6,525 bases of DNA from an uncultured Clostridia bacterium (GTDB taxonomy: Bacteria > Bacillota > Clostridia > Oscillospirales > CAG-272). The stretch is from contig CAMPBZ010000066.1 of NCBI GenBank assembly GCA_946641795.1, positions 1-6,525 of the forward strand, given 5' to 3'. The notes under the pieces are model-generated. The model made no database searches. It was not told the origin of the DNA and saw nothing but the letters and a program-made list of their open reading frames with translations. Both the position numbers and the translations under genes were made by a program. This document shows positions 1-5,867 of the stretch, piece after piece (the first letter of the stretch is position 1; every line of letters begins with the position of its first letter).

Positions 1-8
1 TTTTTCCC

Positions 9-37
9 TTAACAAGCCATTTTCGGAATGCTATAAT
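9..37 (+). promoter_or_regulatory. Sigma-A promoter of the galT operon
   Basis: A -35 hexamer TTAACA (9-14, one mismatch to TTGACA) is followed by a 17-bp spacer and a perfect TATAAT (32-37). A TG one base upstream of the -10 (29-30) makes it an extended -10 promoter. Transcription should start near 43-45, giving a leader of only about 27 nt before the galT ATG. The leader is therefore too short for a riboswitch or attenuator, and any control must act at the promoter or upstream of the window. I see no clear cre-like or operator palindrome in the visible part. Confidence 0.85.
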
Positions 38-57
38 AATATTGTAATTTTACCATT

Positions 58-61
58 GGAG
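58..61 (+). promoter_or_regulatory. Shine-Dalgarno that fixes the galT start
   Basis: GGAG at 58-61 lies 9 nt before the ATG at 71. It overlaps an in-frame TTG at 56, which therefore cannot be the start, because the ribosome-binding site would then lie inside the gene. This supports the ATG at 71 as the initiation codon. Confidence 0.75.
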
Positions 62-70
62 TTGAAAAGA

Positions 71-1576
71 ATGCAAAATCAAAACGTATGCAACCTCGTT
101 CAAAATCTGGTCGGGTACGCCATTCAAAAGAGAATGGCCGAGCCCTCTGACCGCGTTTATTTGACCAATCTTCTCCTCGGAGAGCTGAAACTGGCCGATT
201 TTACGCCGGATCAGCCGGAGGATGCGCCCCTGCCGGAGCTGGAAACCATTCTGGCCGGTCTTTGCGACTATGCCGTACAGGCCGGATTGATCCCCGACGA
301 CACGGTTACGCAAAGGGATTTGTTTGACACGCGGCTGATGGGCATTTTAACGCCGCGCCCCTCGCAGGTCATTGCCGAGTTCAATGCCCGCTACGCCGTC
401 TCGCCGCAAAAAGCGACCGACTATTTTTACGCGCTTGCCCAAAGCTCCGATTACATCCGCACTTACCGCGTCAAAAAGGATTTGAAATGGGTCTATGAGG
501 GCAAATACGGCGCGCTGGATATTACCATTAACCTTTCCAAGCCCGAAAAAGACCCCAAAGCCATTGCGGCGGCCAAACTGCAAAAGGCAACCGGCTACCC
601 CAAATGCCTGCTCTGCCGCGAGAACGAGGGCTATGCCGGCGGGCTGACGCACCCGGCGCGGCAAAACATTCGCCTGATCCCGCTGACGATGAACGGCGAG
701 GACTGGTATTTGCAATATTCGCCTTATGTGTACTACAATGAGCATTGCATTGCGCTTTCGGGCGCGCATACGCCAATGAAGATCGACCGGAGCAGCTTTG
801 TAAAATTGCTGGATTTCGTAACCGTCTTTCCGCATTATTTTCTCGGCTCCAATGCCGATCTTCCCATTGTGGGCGGCTCCATCCTCTCGCACGACCATAT
901 GCAGGGCGGGCATTATACCTTTGCTATGGAACGCGCAAATGTGGAGATCCCGCTTTCGTTCCGGGGTTTTCCGAACGTGCGCGCGGGCATTGTGCACTGG
1001 CCGCTTTCGGTCATCCGCCTGACCTCTGCCGACCGCGGCGCCCTGGTTGATCTTGCCGATAAGATCCTGCGTGCCTGGCGCAAATACAGCGATCCCGAAG
1101 CCACCATTTTTGCCGAGACCGAGGGCGAGCCGCACAACACCATTACCCCCATTGCGCGGCGGCGGGGCGAGGATTACGAGCTGGACCTTGTTCTGCGCAA
1201 CAATCTGACCACGCCGGAGCATCCGCTGGGGCTTTACCATCCGCACGCGGATAAACACAACATCAAAAAAGAGAACATCGGCCTGATCGAGGTGATGGGT
1301 CTTGCCGTTCTGCCGGCCCGCCTTTCGCGCGAGATGGCGCTTTTGGGCGAGGCGCTGGTGGAGGGCAGGGATATTTCCGCGGATGAAACGCTTGCCAAAC
1401 ACAAGGCGTGGGTGGACGCTTTCCGCGCCAACTACACCATTACCAAAGACAACGTTTCGGAAATTCTGCGCACCGAGATCGGCCGCACCTTTGAGGGCGT
1501 TTTGGAAGACGCCGGCGTTTACCCCTGCACCAAGGCCGGCCGCAACGCCTTTTTGCGGTTTGTAAACACCATCTGA
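71..1576 (+). CDS. galT: UDP-glucose--hexose-1-phosphate uridylyltransferase, class 2 (GalT)
   Basis: This is a cytoplasmic Leloir-pathway enzyme that exchanges UMP between UDP-glucose and galactose-1-phosphate to give UDP-galactose and glucose-1-phosphate. The 501-residue product has the length and style of the Firmicutes class 2 family (about 490-500 residues), not the shorter class 1 enzyme of enterobacteria. Visible hallmarks are a CxxC motif (C179, C182) in a KCLLCRENEGYAGG segment, the YSPYVYYNEHCI stretch, and the active-site block GGSILSHDHMQGG. In that block H274 and H276 form the HxH pair, one of which carries the uridylyl group in the family. The ATG at 71 is chosen for its GGAG ribosome-binding site. 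The gene is promoter-proximal, and a heparinase-like gene follows after 25 nt in the same apparent operon. No galK or galE is visible, although galactose genes may lie upstream of the window. The family call is secure; substrate preference beyond galactose-1-phosphate is not tested. Confidence 0.96.
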   Translation: MQNQNVCNLVQNLVGYAIQKRMAEPSDRVYLTNLLLGELKLADFTPDQPEDAPLPELETILAGLCDYAVQAGLIPDDTVTQRDLFDTRLMGILTPRPSQVIAEFNARYAVSPQKATDYFYALAQSSDYIRTYRVKKDLKWVYEGKYGALDITINLSKPEKDPKAIAAAKLQKATGYPKCLLCRENEGYAGGLTHPARQNIRLIPLTMNGEDWYLQYSPYVYYNEHCIALSGAHTPMKIDRSSFVKLLDFVTVFPHYFLGSNADLPIVGGSILSHDHMQGGHYTFAMERANVEIPLSFRGFPNVRAGIVHWPLSVIRLTSADRGALVDLADKILRAWRKYSDPEATIFAETEGEPHNTITPIARRRGEDYELDLVLRNNLTTPEHPLGLYHPHADKHNIKKENIGLIEVMGLAVLPARLSREMALLGEALVEGRDISADETLAKHKAWVDAFRANYTITKDNVSEILRTEIGRTFEGVLEDAGVYPCTKAGRNAFLRFVNTI

Positions 1577-1601
1577 AAATCCAATCGGAAAGGAAGAAAC
1601 A

Positions 1602-4271
1602 ATGAAAAAGAAGCTTCGCAACTGCATTGAACGGCCTGTTTTGGGCGAGCGCGCGGATCTCTTCAATCCCGGAGACCCGAATGTTGCGCGTTCTGCCGGA
1701 CTTCTGCCCGACGTCAATCACGCAAGAACCGCGGTCTGGCGGTTTTCGGAGCGGTCTTCGGTTCGCTTCCCGTTGAACGCGCAGGCGTTTTCGGCTTTCC
1801 GCTTTTTCACCTTTTCGGTTTGGGCGGTTTCGGGTGCCGGCGGCACCTTTGTTTTGCGGCTGGAAAGCGACGAAACGCTGGGCGGCAAAAGCGGCTACAC
1901 CTGCCTGTTGCCCATTACGCGCAACGGCTGGAACGATTACCGCATCGAGCTTCCGTTCTCCGGCGTTGCCGGCGAACCTTTGGGATGGGATTTTATCCGC
2001 GCCGTGGTGCTGGATTGCGAGATCGGCGGGCAGGATAACAGCAAGGATACCGTCCTTTCCATTGGGCAAATGTCGCTTTGGAAGGGCAACGCTCCCCAGC
2101 TTTATGTCAAGCGCACCGAGCTCAAAGGCGCGGCGGCCTTTTCCAAAACCGGCTCGTTTGCCATTGTCAATCGCCAGCGCGTTCCGGTGGCGCCGGACGC
2201 CAATTTGCGCGCCAAGCCGTTTGAGGAAAACGGCGTTTTGTGGCTTCCCATGGCGCCGATTGCCGCTGTTCTCGGCGCAAAAGCCAGCGCCGACGACCGC
2301 GCGCAAACCCTGCATTTTGTCTATCGCCGCAACGCCTACCGCTTCGGCGCACAGCCCTTTTATATGGAGAACGGCGCGCGGGTGGAACTGCGCTTTCGCC
2401 CCCAATTTGTAAACGGAACGCTGTTTTTCCCGGCCGATTTCATTTGCGCATTCTTCCATTGGCGGTATGTTTTCCGCGATATTACCGGGCTGGTCATTCT
2501 TTCCAACCGCAAACAAATTTTCAACCGCGATCTGGAAGGCCCGTTCATTCGCATTCTGAACGCCGAGTTAACGCTTGCAAAGCCGGGCGGACGGCAAATT
2601 CTGGAAGACCTGCACCGCCGCTGGGAAGGTTCGGCGCGCGACCGTCTGCTGCTTTCGCATGAGGGATGGATGAACCTGCGCCGCGCTTGCAAAACCGACG
2701 ATTACGCCGCCTTCCTTTTGGAAAAGCTCAAAGCCGGTTATGGCAAAAAATCCGACCCGTATCGCGCCAAACCGTTGTTTACATCCTTTGAAACGCAGGA
2801 GGCCGAGCCCGCAAAAATGCAGGCGGCCGCCGACCGGATGATCGCCTTCGGCGCGCTCTGGCGTCTGACGGGCGACAAAGCCTTTGCCGAGCGCGCCGCC
2901 GCAGAGGGCGAGGCACTTGCAGGGGTCGAATGGGCGGCAAAAGAGGAGCCCGCCGCGGTCGCACACGCCGCGCTGGCAATTTCGCTTTGCTACGACTGGT
3001 GCCGCCTGACCTGGGACGAGGCGCGCAAAATGAAAATGGAGCGCGCGTTGTTGCGCGGATTTTTGCGCCCGATTTTGGAGACCTATCAGGAAAGCGCCAT
3101 CCGTTGGCGCGCAACGCCCGAAATTGCGGCGCGCGTTTACGCGGGGCTGACCGCCGCGGCCTTTGTCCTTTCGGACGTTTTCCCGGAAACCGCGGTCCGC
3201 ACGCTGGAAAAAATCATTTCCGGCGTTCCGCACTATTGCCTTTCCTGCTATGCGCCGGACGGCGGCTTTGCCGAGGGCGCGTATGCCTGGCAGACCTGTA
3301 CCGCCGCTTTGACCGCCCTCCTTGCAATGTTTGCAAGCTGTTGCGGCAATACCTACGGAATGGAATTTTTACCCGGCTTTTTGCAAACCGCCCTGTTCGG
3401 AACGGTCATTGAAACGGCTCGCGGCGCCTGGGATCCCCGCAAAGGGGACACGACCGTGCTGAACGCTTCCTTCCTGCCCTGGTTTGCCGCCAGCGGCGAC
3501 GATTTGCCGGCAAGACTGCGCCGGGAAGAGGTGGCCGCCGGCAAAAAACAGCCGGACGTTTGGGATTTGCTCTTCTGGACGGAGCAAAAGAAAGCCGCCG
3601 GAGCGGCAAAAGCCGAACTGCCGCCGGACGCCGTTTACCGCCGCGCCGGGCTTGCAATTCTGCGGTCGGGATGGGATGAAAACGCAATGCGCCTCTCGCT
3701 CCACGGCGGGTGCAATGCGTTTGACGGACTTGCCGACGCCGGCTCCTTCGGGCTGGATTGCGAGGGCAAAACCTTCTTTACCGGTGCGTGCGCCCTGCTT
3801 GTGAACGGCGCGCAGGCCGGCTCGGCCAATGCCGCGCTGGTGCAGGCAAGAGGCGCCGCCGACCGTGCCTTTGCCGTTGTGGATACCGGGGAGCTTTCGG
3901 GCGCGGTCAAGCGCGGCAAACGCGGCGTTTGCCTTTCGGCCAACCGGAGCGTTGCCGTTATTCAGGACGAGTTGACGGTCTCGGAGCCGGTCGATTTGCT
4001 TTGGACGGCCTACACCCCCGCAACCGTTTCGGAAAAGCGCCGCCGCTCGCTCGTTTTGGAGCAGGACGGCAAAAAACTGCTTTGCCGCATTGCCGGCGCA
4101 ACGGCGCAATGGAAGGCGGAACCCGCCGAGGGCGGCCTGACCCGGCTGACCATTGCTTTGCGTGCCGAAGGCAAGGCGCGGCTGGCCGTTTGCTGCAAAG
4201 CTTATTCGGAATGGGATAACCCGAACGAGGCATTCTATGCCGTGGAACCCATTGCAAAATGGGGCGAATAA
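1602..4271 (+). CDS. Heparinase II/III-like multidomain protein, predicted cytoplasmic
   Basis: This 889-residue protein starts at an ATG preceded by AAGGAAG, 25 nt after galT, so the two are probably co-transcribed. Domains I infer by eye: a beta-rich, carbohydrate-binding-like region (about 44-162); a region resembling the copper amine oxidase N-terminal domain (about 186-306, ending ITGLVILSN); a helical region resembling the alpha/alpha toroid of polysaccharide lyases (about 385-620), with YAPDGGFAEGAYAW at 550-563; and a C-terminal beta-sheet domain from about Y679 (YRRAGLAILRSGWD), with HGGCNAFDGLADAGSF at 701-716. The toroid plus sheet order is that of heparinase II/III-like lyases, which cleave uronate-containing polysaccharides by beta-elimination. 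Two points are odd. The N-terminus (MKKKLRNCIERPVLG) has no signal peptide, although such proteins are often exported. The usual HxHxD-type motif before GSF reads DGLAD here, so both histidines appear absent. It could be a divergent enzyme, a pseudoenzyme or a glycan-binding protein. The substrate is unknown. Confidence 0.72.
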   Translation: MKKKLRNCIERPVLGERADLFNPGDPNVARSAGLLPDVNHARTAVWRFSERSSVRFPLNAQAFSAFRFFTFSVWAVSGAGGTFVLRLESDETLGGKSGYTCLLPITRNGWNDYRIELPFSGVAGEPLGWDFIRAVVLDCEIGGQDNSKDTVLSIGQMSLWKGNAPQLYVKRTELKGAAAFSKTGSFAIVNRQRVPVAPDANLRAKPFEENGVLWLPMAPIAAVLGAKASADDRAQTLHFVYRRNAYRFGAQPFYMENGARVELRFRPQFVNGTLFFPADFICAFFHWRYVFRDITGLVILSNRKQIFNRDLEGPFIRILNAELTLAKPGGRQILEDLHRRWEGSARDRLLLSHEGWMNLRRACKTDDYAAFLLEKLKAGYGKKSDPYRAKPLFTSFETQEAEPAKMQAAADRMIAFGALWRLTGDKAFAERAAAEGEALAGVEWAAKEEPAAVAHAALAISLCYDWCRLTWDEARKMKMERALLRGFLRPILETYQESAIRWRATPEIAARVYAGLTAAAFVLSDVFPETAVRTLEKIISGVPHYCLSCYAPDGGFAEGAYAWQTCTAALTALLAMFASCCGNTYGMEFLPGFLQTALFGTVIETARGAWDPRKGDTTVLNASFLPWFAASGDDLPARLRREEVAAGKKQPDVWDLLFWTEQKKAAGAAKAELPPDAVYRRAGLAILRSGWDENAMRLSLHGGCNAFDGLADAGSFGLDCEGKTFFTGACALLVNGAQAGSANAALVQARGAADRAFAVVDTGELSGAVKRGKRGVCLSANRSVAVIQDELTVSEPVDLLWTAYTPATVSEKRRRSLVLEQDGKKLLCRIAGATAQWKAEPAEGGLTRLTIALRAEGKARLAVCCKAYSEWDNPNEAFYAVEPIAKWGE

Positions 4272-4284
4272 ACCGATAAAAAAG

Positions 4285-4316
4285 AAAAGCGCTTGCTTTG
4301 CGGCAAGCGCTTTTTT
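4285..4316. terminator. Bidirectional intrinsic terminator between the galT operon and cotJC
   Basis: A perfect 12-bp stem pairs 4285-4296 with 4303-4314 around the 6-nt loop TTTGCG, with core AAGCGCTTGC/GCAAGCGCTT. The plus strand continues with a T-run (4311-4316). On the minus strand the stem is followed by TTTTCTTTTTTA, because the plus strand carries an A-rich tract just before it. It starts 13 nt after the stop of the plus-strand operon and lies 17 nt beyond the cotJC stop. One hairpin can therefore end both convergent transcripts. Confidence 0.93.
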
Positions 4317-4331
4317 AATACCATATAGCAA

Positions 4332-4943
4332 TCAACGGGGCATTTTGCGGTTGTCAAAAGCGGGATTGACCGCGTAAAAGTTTTTGCAATCGCTGTGTTC
4401 CTGCGCGCGGCGGAGCGCGTCGCCGAAGCGCTGGTAATGCACCACTTCGCGCTCGCGCAAAAAGCGGATGGGGTCGGCAACGTCCGGGTCGTCGATCAGG
4501 CGCAAAAGGTTATCGTAGGTCACACGCGCCTTTTGCTCGGCGGCAAGGTCCTCGTTCAAATCGGCAAAAACGTCGCCCTTTACAGCAAATCCGCGCGCGT
4601 TAAAGGGCGTTCCGTCGGCTCCCTGCGGGTAAACGCCAACCGTGTGATCGGTAAAGTAGGCGGCAAAGGGGCTGTTTGCAATTTCCTCTTCGGTCAGGTT
4701 GGCGGTCAGCTGGTGCAAAATTGCGCCCACAATTTCCAGGTGCGCCAGCTCCTCGGTGCCAACGTCGGTCAAAATGCCGGCAATGTCGCGCCAGGGCATG
4801 GAGTAGCGTTGGTTCAGATAGCGCATACTTGCGCCAAGCTCGCCGTCCGGCCCGCCCAGCTGCGAAATGATCACGCTTGCCAGGCGCGGATTGGGGCGTT
4901 TGATGCAAACGGGGTATTGCAGTTTTCTTTCATAGATCCACAT
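4332..4943 (-). CDS. cotJC: Spore coat protein CotJC, manganese catalase family
   Basis: The 203-residue product is a ferritin-like four-helix protein of the manganese catalase family, the third member of the CotJ spore-coat set. Residues at the expected dimanganese positions are all present: E35 (in GGPDGELGAS), E65 and H68 (TEELAHLE), E136 (AAEQKAR) and H169 (EREVVHYQRF). It may therefore be catalytically competent, disproportionating hydrogen peroxide, in addition to a structural coat role; that is inference. The N-terminal MWIYERKLQYPV is typical of CotJC. The ATG at 4943 is preceded by GAAAGGAG, which overlaps the cotJB stop, with 15 nt between stop and start. The gene is last in the operon and ends 17 nt before the shared terminator stem. 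Bacillus CotJC is about 189 residues, so the length is normal. Confidence 0.96.
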   Translation of the reverse strand: MWIYERKLQYPVCIKRPNPRLASVIISQLGGPDGELGASMRYLNQRYSMPWRDIAGILTDVGTEELAHLEIVGAILHQLTANLTEEEIANSPFAAYFTDHTVGVYPQGADGTPFNARGFAVKGDVFADLNEDLAAEQKARVTYDNLLRLIDDPDVADPIRFLREREVVHYQRFGDALRRAQEHSDCKNFYAVNPAFDNRKMPR

Positions 4944-4952
4944 TTCGTTCGG

Positions 4953-4961
4953 CTCCTTTCA
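4953..4961 (-). promoter_or_regulatory. Combined cotJB stop and cotJC Shine-Dalgarno
   Basis: TGAAAGGAG (4961 to 4953 on the minus strand) holds the cotJB TGA stop and the AAAGGAG ribosome-binding site, 9 nt before the cotJC ATG at 4943. A ribosome ending cotJB is directly over the next initiation site, which favours reinitiation and fixed subunit ratios. Confidence 0.85.
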
Positions 4962-5237
4962 GCAGTTTGCGGCGGTTTCCCAGGGCCAGGGGGCGCTCAC
5001 CCAATCCCAGCTCGTGTTGCTTTTGTTTCCGTATGCGGTCAGAGGGCCGACCGTTTTTTCGTATTGCTCGGTCAGGCGCGTGCGCTCGTTCAGGAGCGCC
5101 TGGTAAAATTCCAGCGCGCGGCGGTTTTCGGGATATGCGTCCAGATAGAGGATGGTTTCCACCAGCGCGAATTCCACGGCGTCAATTTGGCGGGAAAGCT
5201 CCGATGGGCGAATTTGCCCGTTTTGTTGGTTTATCAT
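4959..5237 (-). CDS. cotJB: Spore coat protein CotJB
   Basis: This is a small, soluble 92-residue protein of the CotJB family, needed with CotJA and CotJC in the inner spore coat of Bacillus; its molecular activity is unknown. Diagnostic stretches are a helical N-terminal half with ALVETILYLDAYPENRRAL (24-42), then YEKTVGPLTAYGN (59-71), and the tryptophan-rich tail WDWVSAPWPWE (77-87). I place the start at the ATG at 5237 because GAAAGGAG lies 8 nt upstream of it. A longer reading from the ATG at 5255 would put that ribosome-binding site inside the gene and add six residues (MKGVFD) that are translated Shine-Dalgarno sequence. The gene starts 14 nt after the cotJA stop, and its own stop sits inside the cotJC ribosome-binding site. 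This suggests translational coupling across the operon. Confidence 0.93.
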   Translation of the reverse strand: MINQQNGQIRPSELSRQIDAVEFALVETILYLDAYPENRRALEFYQALLNERTRLTEQYEKTVGPLTAYGNKSNTSWDWVSAPWPWETAANC

Positions 5238-5245
5238 ATCGAATA

Positions 5246-5254
5246 CTCCTTTCA
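5246..5254 (-). promoter_or_regulatory. Combined cotJA stop and cotJB Shine-Dalgarno
   Basis: On the minus strand the nonamer TGAAAGGAG (5254 to 5246) contains the cotJA TGA stop and a strong AAAGGAG ribosome-binding site for the cotJB ATG at 5237. The same nonamer recurs at the cotJB/cotJC junction. It decides the cotJB start in favour of 5237 over 5255. Confidence 0.85.
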
Positions 5255-5548
5255 TCTGCCCGAAAGGGTTTTGCCCAAAAAGGGTTTATCCAGCTCGGTA
5301 AAGAGCGTGCCTTTGCGAATGGCATCGCCAACGGGGTAAAGCCCGCGCCATTCCTGAACGGGCGAATAGACCATTGCCAGCGAGCAGGCGTCAAGGCAGG
5401 GTCGCGTGCCGTTTTCCGCGCCGGGGCGATCCCCGGTGCTCTCCGGCGAAACCTGCTCCATAACGGGAAGAACGGGCGGCGCGTTCCGGCGACCGGCCGC
5501 GCCGAAGAGCATTTTGCGAAAGCTCTCGTTGTTGTATCGGTCAAACAT
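5252..5548 (-). CDS. cotJA: Spore coat-associated protein CotJA
   Basis: This is the first gene of the cotJABC operon and encodes 98 residues. The CotJA core fills the C-terminal half: SLAMVYSPVQEWRGLYPV (56-73) followed by AIRKGTLFTELDKPFLG (76-92). CotJA acts with CotJB and CotJC in spore-coat assembly in Bacillus; its biochemical role is not known. The N-terminal 50 or so residues are variable, rich in Arg, Pro and Gly, and include a Cys pair (C51, C55) just before the core. They make the protein somewhat longer than the roughly 80-residue Bacillus form. The ATG at 5548 follows a clear AAAAAAGGAGAG ribosome-binding site about 8 nt upstream. The TGA stop overlaps the cotJB ribosome-binding site. 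There is no signal peptide or membrane segment, as expected for a protein made in the mother cell. Confidence 0.93.
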   Translation of the reverse strand: MFDRYNNESFRKMLFGAAGRRNAPPVLPVMEQVSPESTGDRPGAENGTRPCLDACSLAMVYSPVQEWRGLYPVGDAIRKGTLFTELDKPFLGKTLSGR

Positions 5549-5579
5549 ATTGGTTCTCTCCTTTTTTGAGGGTCAAATT

Positions 5580-5603
5580 GGGATCAAAAGGGAAAAATCC
5601 CTT
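5580..5603 (-). other. Small inverted repeat in the cotJA leader
   Basis: AAGGGA (5588-5593) and TCCCTT (5598-5603) form a perfect 6-bp stem around a 4-base loop, TTTT on the minus strand. A second GGGAT at 5580-5584 can pair instead with ATCCC at 5597-5601, so two alternative stems compete. The element lies between the candidate cotJ promoter and the cotJA ribosome-binding site, at or next to the predicted mRNA 5' end. It could be an operator, an mRNA 5' stabiliser or chance. The minus-strand T-tract after it (TTTT) is too short for a convincing terminator. Confidence 0.35.
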
Positions 5604-5608
5604 ATTCA

Positions 5609-5638
5609 AGAATATGGCGATCCGACAAAAAATGACAA
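5609..5638 (-). promoter_or_regulatory. Candidate promoter of the cotJABC operon
   Basis: Two overlapping readings exist on the minus strand. A sigma-E-like reading has TCATTTT (5635-5629; six of seven to KMATATT) and CATATTCT (5616-5609), but its 12-bp spacer is short and the -10 match is partial. A sigma-A-like reading has TTGTCA (5638-5633), an 18-bp spacer and TATTCT (5614-5609). Both place the transcript start near 5602. The Bacillus subtilis cotJ operon is sigma-E dependent, which favours a sporulation sigma factor on prior knowledge. The sequence alone does not decide. Confidence 0.4.
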
Positions 5639-5642
5639 TTTG

Positions 5643-5691
5643 CAAAAAAAAGAGAAGCCCCCCGGATCACGCCGCGATCCGAGGGGCTTCT
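5643..5691 (-). terminator. Intrinsic terminator of the topoisomerase/miniprotein unit
   Basis: A long stem pairs 5653-5661 with 5683-5691 and 5663-5668 with 5676-5681, with one internal C/A mismatch and the 7-nt loop ACGCCGC. On the minus strand it is followed by CTTTTTTTTGC, a good U-tract. On the plus strand only TGCTTTC follows, so it works mainly for minus-strand transcripts. It starts 10 nt after the stop of the 42-codon gene and lies just upstream of the candidate cotJ promoter, isolating the two units. Confidence 0.9.
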
Positions 5692-5701
5692 GCTTTCAAG
5701 A

Positions 5702-5830
5702 TCAGTGAATGAGGTTCAAAATCATCCAAATAAGATAGGTCAAAGCGCCGCCGGTTACCAGCACGGCAAGTGCAACGGCAAGAATGCGCACCGGCAGAGG
5801 GAAGCGGGCGGAAGATTTTTTGTCGTCCAT
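5702..5830 (-). CDS. 42-residue single-pass membrane miniprotein, unknown function
   Basis: This short gene reads ATG to TGA in 42 codons. The N-terminal MDDKKSSARFPLPVR is charged and polar, with K4, K5, R9 and R15. It is followed by one hydrophobic segment of about 23 residues (16-38, including ILAVALAVLVTGGALTYLIW) and a short tail NLIH. By the positive-inside rule the N-terminus would face the cytoplasm. The gene begins 37 nt after the topoisomerase stop and ends 10 nt before a strong terminator, so it is boxed in as the last gene of that transcript. Ribosome-binding options are AAAGGAT (13 nt from the ATG, long) or GGA in TTTGGAAA (7 nt). An in-frame TTG four codons earlier sits too close to AAAGGA to be a good start. 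I do not recognise the family. Support is from position, composition and stop/terminator placement, not homology. Confidence 0.7.
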   Translation of the reverse strand: MDDKKSSARFPLPVRILAVALAVLVTGGALTYLIWMILNLIH

Positions 5831-5867
5831 TTGATTTTCCAAATCCTTTCTGTATTTTTCGGTCCAA

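Noticed and set aside
56..70. TTG at 56 as the galT start, adding MELKR
   Set aside because: The GGAG ribosome-binding site at 58-61 would lie inside the gene; it is correctly spaced for the ATG at 71.
347..1717. 456-codon open frame on the minus strand opposite galT
   Set aside because: It is antisense to a confidently identified gene, has an Arg/Gly-rich composition without recognisable motifs, and crosses the galT/next-gene junction. The strong third-position GC bias of the real genes explains long antisense frames.
1440..2516. 358-codon open frame on the minus strand opposite the heparinase-like gene
   Set aside because: Same antisense shadow effect: no good ribosome-binding site, no family motifs, and overlap with the preceding antisense frame.
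3369..4331. 320-codon minus-strand frame that would start beside cotJC
   Set aside because: It starts beyond the bidirectional terminator, runs antisense through a coherent beta-sheet domain and resembles no protein family I know.
5238..5255. ATG at 5255 as the cotJB start
   Set aside because: The extra residues translate the Shine-Dalgarno itself; the ATG at 5237 has ideal 8-nt spacing and matches the usual CotJB N-terminus length.
4395..5339. 314-codon plus-strand frame across cotJC and cotJB
   Set aside because: It is antisense to two proteins with complete family motifs and matched ribosome-binding sites; its composition is that of a shadow.
5588..5603. Leader inverted repeat as a terminator or attenuator for cotJ
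   Set aside because: The stem is only 6 bp and A/T-rich at its ends, with just four T residues following on the minus strand. It is kept only as an unexplained small repeat.
5667..5867. 66-codon TTG-started minus-strand frame overlapping the 42-codon gene
   Set aside because: It starts at TTG directly on the topoisomerase stop region, has an Arg/Cys-rich random-looking product, and runs into the terminator hairpin. The 42-codon frame gives a coherent membrane protein and stops before the hairpin.
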